Part shown: positions 8,934 through 17,269 of the stretch, one piece after another
How the letters are laid out: each line of letters starts with the position of its first letter
Position numbering within the stretch: position 1 is the first letter of the stretch
NCBI RefSeq assembly: GCF_036246005.1
Contig: NZ_CP109171.1
Coordinates: forward strand, 7,180,001 to 7,244,000
Direction of reading: 5' to 3'
DNA: 64,000 nt
Origin: Streptomyces sp. NBC_01723
GTDB lineage: Bacteria; Actinomycetota; Actinomycetes; Streptomycetales; Streptomycetaceae
Position numbers and translations under genes: made by a program
Notes under the pieces: model-generated
What the model was told of the DNA's origin: nothing
The model's input: only the letters and a program-made list of their open reading frames with translations
The model's database searches: none

Positions 8934-9402
8934 ACAAAAGCTGCTGATCATGAGGCTGTCGGCCTCTCTGCTCGTATGTCTGGGCATGGGAAACCGTCAG
9001 TCGCGGCCGTGGATCGTGTCGGATGAACTGTGGTCGCTGGTCGGGCCGTTGTTGCCGAAGCCGGGTCCGAAGAAGGCCGAGGGCAGACCGCGGGTGCCGG
9101 ACCGCCAGGCCCTGTGCGGGATCCTCTTCGTCCTGCACACCGGTATCCAGTGGGAGTACCTGCCCCAGGAACTCGGCTTCGGCTCGGGCATGACCTGCTG
9201 GCGGCGCCTCGCGGCCTGGAACGAGGCCGGCGTCTGGGACCAGCTCCACCAGCTGCTGCTGAACGAGCTGCGGTCGAAGAGCAGCAACGGCTCGACCAGC
9301 GACCACAGTTCATCCGACACGATCCACGGCCGCGACTGACGGTTTCCCATGCCCAGACATACGAGCAGAGAGGCCGACAGCCTCATGATCAGCAGCTTTT
9401 GT
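8934..9402. repeat. 110-bp perfect inverted duplication around an IS5 fragment
   Basis: Bases 8934-9043 are repeated in reverse at 9293-9402, with 249 bp of unique sequence between. The arms contain the start region of an IS5-type transposase (MGNRQSRPWIVSDELWSLV can be read inward from both sides). The left arm begins at the last base of the CTAA duplication of the IS1380 element. Confidence 0.9.
8950..9292 (+). pseudogene. IS5-family transposase N-terminal fragment
   Basis: This encodes the N-terminal DUF4096-like part of an IS5-type transposase: PWIVSDELW, RQALCGILFVLHTGIQWEYL and GFGSGMTCWRRL. It is cut after LLLNELRSK, where the inverted copy of its own 5' end begins. The DDE core is absent. 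It resembles the N-terminus of the IS5 gene at 19292-20123 but is a different element. Not functional. Confidence 0.8.
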
Positions 9403-9473
9403 CAGAGCCAGTAAGACCGTGTCCTACGTGGTGAGGCGGATGAGTCGTTTGTAGCAGCAGAGGGCGGCGGCTA

Positions 9474-10311
9474 GAGGTTGTCCCGTAACCGGTGGTGCTG
9501 CTGGTGCGTTGGTCGGGCATGGGTGGGGTGATCTCAGCAGATGATCCGAAGTGGATCGAGCCGTTTGCGGGTCTGACCGAGGTGCAGTTTGCGAGGCTGG
9601 TGGCACTGGTACGGCGCCGAGGTGGCGACGTTCAGCGTGGCCGGCCATGGCGGCTGTCGCTCGAAGACCGGGTGTTGCTGGTGGCGACGTACTGGCGCAC
9701 GAACCTCACGTTGCGGCAGGTGGCGCCGTTGTTCGGAGTCTCGAAGTCCGCTGCCGACCGCATCTTGGACCATCTCGCACCGCTGCTGGCCATCTCGCCC
9801 GCGCGGCGGCCGCGCAAGGACACCGTCTACATCGTCGACGGCACTCTGGTGCCCACCCGCGACCGCAGTGTCGCCGCGTCCAGCAAGAACTACCGGTACT
9901 CGACCAATCTGCAGGTCGTCATCGACGCCAACAGCCGCCTGGTCGTGGCCATCGGTCTCCCGCTGCCCGGCAGCCGCAACGACTGCCGGGCCTTCACCGA
10001 GTCCGGCATCGATCGGGCCTGCCGCGGCGCCCCGACCCTTGCCGACGGCGGCTACCAAGGCACCGGCCTCCTGATCCCGCACCGCAAACGACGAGGCCAG
10101 AGCCACCTCAGCCCCTCGCAGGAGGCAGAGAACGCCGTCCATCGCCGGGCACGAGCGCGCGTGGAACACGCCCTGTCGCGGTTGAAGAACTGGAAGATCC
10201 TGCGGGACTGCCGACTCAAGGGCGACGGAGTTCACCAGGCCATGCTCGGCATCGCCCGACTGCACAACCTGGCCCTCACTGGATAACTCACACTCCATAC
10301 GGGACAACCTC
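9474..10311. mobile_element. Small IS5-superfamily element (DDE_Tnp_4 type)
   Basis: The ends are GAGGTTGTCCCGTA from 9474 (after the g) and its reverse at the right, bounded by TA at 9472-9473 and 10312-10313. It is 838 bp long and inserted into the IS5 transposase gene of the surrounding element. Confidence 0.85.
9519..10286 (+). CDS. IS5-superfamily transposase, DDE_Tnp_4 type
   Basis: A 255-aa intact transposase from ATG 9519; an in-frame GTG at 9492 is also possible. An N-terminal helix-turn-helix region (LSLEDRVLLVATYWRTNLTL, RQVAPLFGVSKSAADRIL) is followed by a DDE_Tnp_4 (HARBI1-like) core: Asp in IVDGTLVPTRDR, Asp in LADGGYQGTG and Glu in RVEHALSRLKNWKIL. It fills its 838-bp element. 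Both element ends and the target duplication are preserved, so this looks like a recent and possibly active insertion. Confidence 0.85.
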   Translation: MGGVISADDPKWIEPFAGLTEVQFARLVALVRRRGGDVQRGRPWRLSLEDRVLLVATYWRTNLTLRQVAPLFGVSKSAADRILDHLAPLLAISPARRPRKDTVYIVDGTLVPTRDRSVAASSKNYRYSTNLQVVIDANSRLVVAIGLPLPGSRNDCRAFTESGIDRACRGAPTLADGGYQGTGLLIPHRKRRGQSHLSPSQEAENAVHRRARARVEHALSRLKNWKILRDCRLKGDGVHQAMLGIARLHNLALTG

Positions 10312-10424
10312 TAGGCCGAGAAATGCCAGGTAGTTGCGGGGGTCGCGCTCGTACCGCGGGCTGAGTCTGCGGTAGCCGGACAGCCACGACATGGTGCGCT
10401 CGATGACCCAGCGTCGGCGTCCTA

Positions 10425-11568
10425 CTGAGGATTTCGGGTTGTCGTCGGGTAGTGACGGCTGATGGCCCCTGCGGTATGCCGTTGGTGTGAGGTATCCGGA
10501 GGGTGGGGGCTTGACCGCTGAGCGGCGGGCCTTTCGTGAGGGGATCCGGCTTCAGGCCGGCGAGAGGTTCGCGGCGGGCGAGAAGACGGCGGCGATCGCG
10601 AAGGATCTGCGGGTGAGTGTGCGGTCGGTGGAGCGCTGGCGTCGTGCCTGGCGCGAGGGCGGCATGGAGGCCCTGCGCTCGGCGGGTCCGGCGAACTCCC
10701 CGACCGTCACAGACGCCCAGTTCGCCGTGCTCGAGGAAGAACTCGGCAAGGGGCCGGCCGTACACGGCTTCGAAGACGAACGCTGGACCCTGACACGGGT
10801 GCAGACGGTGATCCGCCGGCGTCTGCGGGTGAGCCTGTCGGTGGCGACGGTGTGGCGGCTGCTGAAACGGCACGGTTGGTCCTGGCAGGCACCCGCCCGC
10901 AGAGCACTCGAGCGCGACGAGCATGCGGTGGAGCTGTGGAAGAGGGAGGTGTGGCCGCAGGTAAAAGACTCGCGGCGGCGTCCGGTGCCTGGATCGTCTT
11001 CGAGGACGAGGCCGGCTTCTCGATGACCCCGCCCCGTGCCCACACCTGGGGCCGACGCGGACACACCCCCGTCATCCGCGTCCGCGGCAGGTCCCGCCGC
11101 CGGACTTCCATCGCCGCACTGTGCTGCTACAAACCCGGCGAGAAGAGCCGCCTCATCCACCGGCCCCGCGCTCACCTCCGCCTCAAGGGCGCACGCAAAA
11201 GCCTCTCCTGGCAGGACTACCGCGACCTCCTGGTCCGCGCACACCTCCAGCTCGACGGCCCGATCGTGGTGGTCTGGGACAACCTCAACACCCACCTGGC
11301 CACCGGGCTGAAGCAGTACGAGGCCGACCACGACTGGCTCACCACCGTCCGCCTCCCGCCCTACGCACCCGACCTCAATCCCGTCGAGGCCGTCTGGTCG
11401 CTGGTACGCAGGGCGATGGCCAACACCGCCTTCGACACATCCGCCGACCTCGACCGCACCCTTCGCCGCGAGTTACGCAGGATCCAGCTCCGACCCCACC
11501 TGGTCGACGGCTGCCTGACCGCCACAGGTCTGGCCATCACCCCACCGACCCCGCCCTGAAAACCTCAG
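10425..11568. mobile_element. IS630-family element, second type, in TA
   Basis: The left end CTGAGGATTTCGGG (10425) matches the reversed right end CTGAGGTTTTCAGG (11568) imperfectly. TA lies at both flanks (10423-10424 and 11569-11570). It is 1144 bp long and inserted in the IS5 transposase gene. Confidence 0.85.
10487..11559 (+). CDS. IS630-family transposase read in two frames
   Basis: The front frame (from GTG 10487) encodes the helix-turn-helix part: KTAAIAKDLRVSVRSVERWR and an Ala-Arg-rich linker up to EVWPQVK. At GTAAAAG (10961-10967) a -1 shift joins it to the catalytic frame RLAAASGAWIVFEDEAGF. The DDE residues are in FEDEAGF, VVWDNLNTHLA and DLNPVEAVW, and the stop is at 11559. IS630 members in Streptomyces are often expressed by such frameshifting, so I treat this as recoding rather than damage. 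The read-through product would be about 357 aa. Confidence 0.7.
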
Positions 11569-12268
11569 TAATCGTTCGCTGGACTCGATGCCCTTGCGGG
11601 CGATGCGGACGCCAATGCGCTTGCCGCGTAACCATTTCCGCAGGTGGGGGATGTCGTACGCCTTGTCGGCGTGCAGGCGCTGGGGCTTGAAGTGGCGGTC
11701 GCGATGGGGGTCGTGTCTCGTTTGGTGACCCTCCACCATCGGCTTCAGTCCTTCGCTGTCGTGGGTGTTGCCGGCGGAGACACCGACAACGAGGGGCAGG
11801 CCGTTCGCGTCCGACAGGATGTGCATCTTGGAACCCGGCTTGCCCCGGTCCACGGGGCTCGGACCTGTGTGTTCGCCCCCTTTTTGGCCCGGACGTGGGC
11901 GGTGTCGAGTACGACGCGGGTGACGTCGATCAGGCCGGCGTCGTCGAGCCGGTGCAGTACGGCCTCGTGCAGACGGCCCCAGACACCGGCTCTGGACCAG
12001 ATCAGGAACCGGCGGTGCGCAGTCGACTTCGATATCCCGAAGCACGGCGGCAGAGCCCGCCAGGCGCAACCGCTGACCAGCACGTAGATGATCGCCGCGA
12101 ACAGCGTCTCATCAGGTGTGTCCTGCGTTCCGCCACCCTGCGGTCGCACCTTCGACGGCGGGATCAGCGGCTCGGCGATCTCCCACAGCCCGTCCGGAAC
12201 AATCCAACTCCACGTACCCCGCCCCATAGACAGCCCAACGAGCGATCACCACGTAGGACACGGTCTAA

Positions 12269-13006
12269 GACCGTGTCCTACATGGTCAGGTTTCGGAGCC
12301 GTTTGTAGCAGCAGAGGGCTGCGGCGAGTCCGAGGAACGCCAGGTAGTTGCCTGGTTCCCGCTCGTAGCGGTGATTGAGCCGGTGGTAGCCGGTCAGCCA
12401 GGACATGGTGCGTTCGATGACCCACCTCCGGCGGCCGAGTCGCTCGCTGGACTCCACTCCCTTGCGGGCAATGCGGACGCCGATGTGCTTGCCCCATAGC
12501 CATCGCCGCAGGTGAGGCACGTCGGACGCCTTGTCAGCATGAAGGCGTTGAGGCTTGGAATCGTTCGCATGGGATTCGTGTCCCATGTGGAAATGGGACA
12601 CCATCGGCTTCAGAGCGAGACTGTCATGGGTGTTGGCCGCGGAGAGTCCGACGCGTAGGGCAGTCCGTTCGCATCCGACAGGACATGCATCTTGGAACCG
12701 GGCTTACCCCGGTCCACGGGGCTCGGACCTGCAAGTTCACCCCCCTTTTTTTTTAGCGCGGACATGGGCCGAGTCGAGGACCGCGCGCGAGAGGTCGATG
12801 AGGTCCTTGCCGTCCAGGAGCTGGAGTACCTTCTGGTGCAGCTGCCCCCACACCCCGGGCCGGGACCAGATGAGGAACCGGCGATGCACCGTCGGCTTCG
12901 ACGCCCCGAAGCACGGCGACAGGGCTCGCCAGGCGCAGCCACTGACCAGCACGTAGATGATCGCAGCGAAGACCGCCTCGTCATCGATGTTCGCAACCCC
13001 ACCGCC
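12269..13006 (-). pseudogene. IS5-family element remnant, 5' end lost, several frameshifts
   Basis: This relative of the split IS5 element lies head to tail with it and shares the TAA between them. Readable blocks on the minus strand are DDEAVFAAIIYVLVSGCAWR, RAVLDSAHVRAKKKGG, GPSPVDRGKPGSKMHVLSD, GVESSERLGRRRWVIERT and AAALCCYKRLRNLTM, stop at 12278. They need at least two frame changes: one at the A9G6 tract near 12742-12756 and one near 12660. The N-terminal 30 or so residues and the right terminal repeat are missing where the second IS1380 copy begins. Confidence 0.8.
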
Positions 13007-13010
13007 CTAA

Positions 13011-14670
13011 CCTCGCGCTTTCGCGAGGTGGGCTGTCCAAGAGATGATCAGAAACACGGAAAGTGCCCTTGACCTGCAACGATAGGACTTGCTGAGGGTC
13101 CTGTTGGCTGCAAGGAAAAGAGCACTTTCCAGGTGAGAGAGCCTATCTCGTCGTACCCGCGTGTCCGTGTCCAGGGAGACGGTCGGCAGGTGGTCTCGCA
13201 GGCCGGTGCGGTCCTGCTGCTGGAGACGGTCCGCAAGACGGGCCTTGACCAGGCGATATCCGCAGCCCTGGCGCCCTGGCGGAAGCCGCGGGCCGTCCAC
13301 GATCCCGGGAAGATCCTCCTGGACCTCGCGCTGGCAGTCGCGATGGGCGGGGACTGCCTGGCGGATATCGGCATGCTGCGGGCCGAGCCGGCCGTGTTCG
13401 GGCCGGTCGCCTCCGACCCGACGGTCTCCCGCCTCATCGACACCCTCGCAGCCTCCGGGGAGAAGGCCCTGCGGGCCATCCGTTCCGCGCGGGCTGAAGT
13501 CCGTCAACGTGCCTGGCGGTTGGCCGGACGGGCAGCGCCTGATGCGGGCGGGGCGGTGACCGTCGACCTCGACGGGGTGCTGGTGATCGCGCACTCGGAC
13601 AAGGAGGACGCCGCACCCACCTGGAAGCGGACCTACGGCCATCACCCGCTGATGGGCTTCGTCGACCACGGACCGGGCGGCACGGGGGAACCGGTCGCGG
13701 CCCTGCTCAGACCAGGAAACGCGGGCTCGAACACCGCGTCCGACCACGTCACCGCCGCCCAACTGGCGCTGGCCCAGCTGCCGAAGAAGTACCGGCGTGG
13801 GCGCCGGACCCTGATCCGCACTGACTCCGCGGGCGGCACTCACGACTTCGTCGCATGGCTCGCCCAGCGGGGACGGTGGCTGTCCTACTCGGTCGGCATG
13901 GTGATCACCGACGCGATCCACCAGCACGTGCTGAAGGTTCCGGCCTCGGCCTGGACGGCGGCCATCGAGACCGGCGGCGAGATCCGCGACGGCGCCTGGG
14001 TCGCTGAACTCACCGGCGACGTTCTGGACGGCTGGCCCAAGGACATGCGGCTGATCGTCAGGAAGGAACGACCGCACCCCGGGGCCCAGTTGAGGCTCAC
14101 GGACGCGGACGGCATGCGGCTGACCTGTTTCGCCACCAACACCTCGGGCCGGCCGATCGCCGAGCTCGAGCTCCGTCACCGGCTGCGGGCCCGGGCCGAG
14201 GACCGCATCCGGGCCGCCCGGGCCACCGGCCTGCGGAATCTTCCTCTGCACCGCACGGCCCAGAACCGGATCTGGCTGGAGATCGTGCAGATCGCTCTCG
14301 ACCTGCTGGCCTGGATGCCGATGCTCGCCCTGACCGGCAAGGCCCGTCTCTGGGAACCTCGCCGCCTGCGGCTCCGCCTGTTCACCACGGCCGGACAGCT
14401 CGTGACCACCGGCCGTCGGCAAATCCTCCGCCTGGCCCAGCACTGGCCCTGGACCAGTCACATCACTGCCGCCCTCGAACGGCTCGCACTCCTGCCGAAC
14501 CCGGGATGAGCAGCGGATTCATCCGCCCCTACGAGAGAACCCTCCGGCCGGAGCAGTGGAACCCGGCGTCCATCCGAGACGACACTCGGGCCCTCAACCT
14601 GCCCAGCCTCAGCCCACAGCACGAAAACGGTCCACCGACTCCGTCGGCGGACCGTCACGCAAGATCGAGG
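13011..14670. mobile_element. IS1380-family element, copy 2 (plus orientation)
   Basis: It is bounded by CCTCG ends and by CTAA at 13007-13010 and 14671-14674. It is 1660 bp, an inverted near-identical copy of 7272-8930. Differences seen are the extra G in the gene and one substitution near the 5' end. Confidence 0.9.
13133..14509 (+). CDS. IS1380-family transposase, intact
   Basis: A 458-aa transposase of the IS1380 family, full length for the family. The core contains TVDLDGVLVIAHSDKEDA (first Asp), LIRTDSAGGTHDFVAWLA (second Asp) and a C-terminal all-helical block ending RLALLPNPG. The start GTG 13133 overlaps GGTGAGAG about 120 bases from the element end. It is the probable source of transposase for both copies. 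Confidence 0.9.
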   Translation: MREPISSYPRVRVQGDGRQVVSQAGAVLLLETVRKTGLDQAISAALAPWRKPRAVHDPGKILLDLALAVAMGGDCLADIGMLRAEPAVFGPVASDPTVSRLIDTLAASGEKALRAIRSARAEVRQRAWRLAGRAAPDAGGAVTVDLDGVLVIAHSDKEDAAPTWKRTYGHHPLMGFVDHGPGGTGEPVAALLRPGNAGSNTASDHVTAAQLALAQLPKKYRRGRRTLIRTDSAGGTHDFVAWLAQRGRWLSYSVGMVITDAIHQHVLKVPASAWTAAIETGGEIRDGAWVAELTGDVLDGWPKDMRLIVRKERPHPGAQLRLTDADGMRLTCFATNTSGRPIAELELRHRLRARAEDRIRAARATGLRNLPLHRTAQNRIWLEIVQIALDLLAWMPMLALTGKARLWEPRRLRLRLFTTAGQLVTTGRRQILRLAQHWPWTSHITAALERLALLPNPG

Positions 14671-14674
14671 CTAA

Positions 14675-14932
14675 CGAGGCCCCTGAGCGGCGTGGTTGAG
14701 ACGTCAGGCAGCTCAATCGACAGCTCGGAAGCCTTGCTCGTTGCGCTGCGTGGACCGTCACCTGACCGGTGGCCAGTTCGAAGAAGCTCAGCCATCGACT
14801 CACAACGGTGAACCGCTCAGAGGTGGGACACGTTGACGAGGGTGGTCCCCCGCGGCCGAAGAGACGAAGGGGCGGGCGAGCAACGCAACAGCAGAAGCAT
14901 TATCTATTGGACGATTGCACTGAGGAGCGAAA
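14675..14932. other. Gap between IS1380 and orphan gene
   Basis: No gene is visible. The sequence becomes less GC-rich towards its right end. A TTGACG at about 14832 and an AT-rich stretch near 14903 could belong to the promoter of the following gene, but I cannot assign a -10 with confidence. Confidence 0.4.
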
Positions 14933-15694
14933 ATGCCGTGGACTCGCAACTCCGAACATCCGTGGGCCGATAATAGCGGGCGGGAATGGTCGGCCGACGA
15001 CATCGCGACGTCGATTACTAGCCATTTTGGATATATGAGCAATCAGGGCTTTTCCCGCGGATCCATCGATCGCAGGGATAACGCCCGGTTCACGCCGCAG
15101 GAGGCGACCGAGTCTTGCTGGGGACAGAATTTTCCGATCGGGCAGTACGTGCGCGAGTTGTCGGCGGGTGTGGGCGAGAATGATCTGTCCCGGCCGGAGA
15201 GGGACGCTCTGTGGCGAGCCGAACTACGTTTTGCGCAGGATGCTGATTACATGTATCTGTACGATCCCAGTGGGCGGCCTGGGCCCGAGGGAGCACCACA
15301 ATACTTTGACTTCGGCGCACCAGGGCAGGATCTAGAGGAACACCAGGTCTACCTGGTAAACGCGTATGGCCAAGAATCCGACTGGCCCGATACGCCGCCC
15401 CTGCCTGAATATTCAGCTTCAGGTCCGGCCGCTCACAATGATCAACTCCCAGCGTATGTCCGCGATCGTCGGCAGGACCCGCATTCTCGTACACCGTGGC
15501 AAGCTCCCGACCTGCCGCCCGCATATACCCCGCCATCAAACACCGAGGTGGCCCGGGCTGCTTCCGCTGGACAGGGACAGGAACAGTGGGCCACAGCCAA
15601 CCAACGGACACCGCCCCAGACCGGTGAACGTCGACGCCGCGACAGCTCGCCGTCTCCGACAGGAACACCTCCGGCGCAACGCCGCCGACGGTGA
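14933..15694 (+). CDS. Orphan protein with LPxY/PPxY motifs and basic clusters
   Basis: A 253-aa protein I do not recognise. ATG 14933 follows GAGGAG, a good ribosome binding site. Residues 1-145 look globular and rich in Trp, Tyr and acidic residues (DADYMYLYDPSG, QYFDFGAPGQDLEEHQVYL). From 150 on it is disordered and proline-rich with three tyrosine motifs: PPLPEY (155-160), QLPAY (171-175) and LPPAYTPP (194-201). It ends in two Arg clusters (233-236 and 250-253) about 13 residues apart. No signal peptide or membrane segment is seen. Base composition is less GC-rich than in the chromosomal genes, and it is isolated between insertion sequences, which points to transfer. PPxY motifs with bipartite basic clusters are known from eukaryote-directed proteins, but function here is unknown. 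Confidence 0.65.
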   Translation: MPWTRNSEHPWADNSGREWSADDIATSITSHFGYMSNQGFSRGSIDRRDNARFTPQEATESCWGQNFPIGQYVRELSAGVGENDLSRPERDALWRAELRFAQDADYMYLYDPSGRPGPEGAPQYFDFGAPGQDLEEHQVYLVNAYGQESDWPDTPPLPEYSASGPAAHNDQLPAYVRDRRQDPHSRTPWQAPDLPPAYTPPSNTEVARAASAGQGQEQWATANQRTPPQTGERRRRDSSPSPTGTPPAQRRRR

Positions 15695-15729
15695 GCTTGA
15701 CTCTGTCGGGGATCTTGGAGGTGCTGAGG

Positions 15730-16052
15730 TCAGCTGCCCAGGGTTCGCCAGGACTTCGTGCGGGGTATCTCACGCTGGTCGAGGTAGTTCTGGAAGGCAG
15801 TTGGTCGGCGGCGCGTGAGTGCTTCTTCGGCTGGTGGCAGTCCGCTGAGGCGCTCGATGTTGACGGCGATGGCCGTCAGGACGTGCTGGATGTGGGTCTT
15901 TCTCTGTCCTTGGTAGCGACAGCGTCGCATTCCGTGTCCGTGGGTGAACTCGTTGACCGTGCCCTCCACTCCGGAGCGAACCGCGTAGCGGGTCTTCCAT
16001 TCGGGCGTCTGTTGCTCGGTGCGGACGCGGAGTTGCAGGTCGCGGAGCTCTC
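15730..16052 (-). pseudogene. IS1182-family transposase C-terminal fragment
   Basis: The minus strand reads ELRDLQLRVRTEQQTPEWK, then RYAVRSGVEGTVNEFTHGHG, MRRCRYQGQRKTHIQHVLTA and IAVNIERLSG, stop at 15730. This is the C-terminal region of an IS1182-type DDE transposase with its catalytic Glu in SGVEGTVNEF. The front three quarters are missing where the IS630 element begins, near 16052. Confidence 0.75.
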
Positions 16053-16067
16053 ACGAGTCTTCCGGAT

Positions 16068-17189
16068 TCAGGGCGCAAGCTGGAGAGTTCTGCCGCCCCA
16101 GCGGATGTGTTTCTCGCTGCGGATCCGTGCGCGCTCTCGTCGTTGGGCGGCGAGGACGTCGGGGTGGCGGGCGTTCTGGTTGCGCCAGCGCAGGTAAGCG
16201 TGCAGGGCCCGAGTCTGGACGGTGTCGTTGGGGTGGTTCGAATCGGCGAGGGTGAACTGCCGCAGAGGGCCGAAGTGGGCCTCGATCGGGTTGGCCCAAG
16301 ACGCGTAGGTCGGAGTGAAACAGAGCTCGACCCTGTTCCGGGTGGCCCAGCGGCGGATCCGCCAGTTCAGGTGCGCGGACAGGTTGTCGAGGATCACGTA
16401 GATAGGGGCGCCGTCCGGGCGGGCTGCGCGGATCGACCGCAGTGCCGCCCAGGTGTGGTCGATGCCCTTGCGTCGGCGGACCACGCCCCACAGCTGATCG
16501 TCGCCGACTGAGTAGCAAACCTGGAAGTAGGTGATGCCGTGGGTGCGGCGGTAGGTCGCCGGCAGTCGTTCCGGGCTCCCCTTCGGAGCCCAGCACGATC
16601 CTGCGGTCGGGCGGATGCCGAGCGGCCCGAACTCGTCCAGGGTGAACGTCCGGTCCGGCCGCTCGGTGAGGGCGAACTCGATGCGGTCCAGCTTGGTGTC
16701 GAAGTCCGGGTCCGGGGACTCCTTCCAGGTTTTCGTGCGCTGGAAGGAGATCCCGCGGCGGATCAGGAGGCAGCGCAGGGCCTCCCTGCCGACCCTCACC
16801 GGGCGGGCAATGTTGCGCTGCAGCTGGTCGGCGAGCTTGCGGATCAACCAGCGGGTGAAGGGCTTGCCCAGTGCGGTGGGCCGGTTGGTGGCCGTCTCGA
16901 CGACGAAGTTCTCGTCCTCAATGCTCAGCAGGCGGGGACGGCCTCCCGCCCACCGAGGGTCCAGACAGGCCAGACCCATCTCGTTGAATCGGTGGATCAC
17001 ATTGCGGACGGTGTCCTCGTCGGCCTGGACCAGTTGTGCAATCGCCGGGGCCGGGGTGCCGCCCGACGAGGCCAGCAGCATCATCGCCCGCCGGAACCGC
17101 ACCAAACCGGTGCTTCCCCGCCAAACGATCCGCTGCAGCTTCTGCCCCTCCTGCTCGGTCAGCCGGCGAACCCTCACCGGTGATGCCAT
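16068..17189 (-). CDS. IS630-family transposase, third type
   Basis: A 373-aa intact IS630-type transposase from ATG 17187-17189, preceded on its strand by a GGGGGCGGG ribosome binding site. The N-terminal homeodomain-like region (SGGTPAPAIAQLVQADEDTV) is followed by the winged helix KPFTRWLIRKLADQL. The catalytic core has TLDEFGPLG, VILDNLSAHLN and SWANPIEAHFGPL. An apparent 848-aa frame is an artefact: the upstream IS701 frame is shifted and runs into this gene. The element ends were not resolved; the left end cuts an IS1182 gene. Confidence 0.85.
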   Translation of the reverse strand: MASPVRVRRLTEQEGQKLQRIVWRGSTGLVRFRRAMMLLASSGGTPAPAIAQLVQADEDTVRNVIHRFNEMGLACLDPRWAGGRPRLLSIEDENFVVETATNRPTALGKPFTRWLIRKLADQLQRNIARPVRVGREALRCLLIRRGISFQRTKTWKESPDPDFDTKLDRIEFALTERPDRTFTLDEFGPLGIRPTAGSCWAPKGSPERLPATYRRTHGITYFQVCYSVGDDQLWGVVRRRKGIDHTWAALRSIRAARPDGAPIYVILDNLSAHLNWRIRRWATRNRVELCFTPTYASWANPIEAHFGPLRQFTLADSNHPNDTVQTRALHAYLRWRNQNARHPDVLAAQRRERARIRSEKHIRWGGRTLQLAP

Positions 17190-17245
17190 ACCCGCCCCCT
17201 GCCACACGCCGTACTGACATCCAGCACAACGAGCGGCCCGGCAAA

Positions 17246-17266
17246 GGTTTCCGGTTTCCGGTTTCC
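17246..17266. repeat. GGTTTCC x3 tandem repeat
   Basis: Three perfect 7-bp units lie between the IS630 gene and the IS701 element, just outside the IS701 terminal repeat. Confidence 0.9.
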
Positions 17267-17269
17267 GGT

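Larger units (their letters stand above)
9424..12227 (-). pseudogene. IS5-family transposase in three pieces
   Basis: The gene reads from ATG 12227 down to 11571, then 10422-10314, then 9471-9424. The first piece has PDETLFAAIIYVLVSGCAWR and LDTAHVRAKK. It then needs a -1 shift at the A5G5 tract (11876-11885) to continue as GPSPVDRGKPGSKMHILSD ... ARKGIESSER. The second piece gives RRRWVIERTMSWLSGYRRL, and the third AAALCCYKRLIRLTT and the stop at 9424. Joining the pieces with one TA at each site restores SSERLGRRRWV and AFLGLAAALCC exactly, so the breaks are clean insertions. Confidence 0.85.
9415..12265. mobile_element. IS5-family element split by two nested insertions
   Basis: The left end is GACCGTGTCCTACGTGGTGA at 9415, and the same sequence reversed ends at 12265. 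Both are flanked by TAA (9412-9414 and 12266-12268), a TNA duplication typical of the IS427/IS1031-type IS5 groups. It is interrupted by an 838-bp element (9474-10311) and a 1144-bp IS630 element (10425-11568). Without them and the duplicated TA bases it would be 865 bp, a normal size. Confidence 0.85.
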
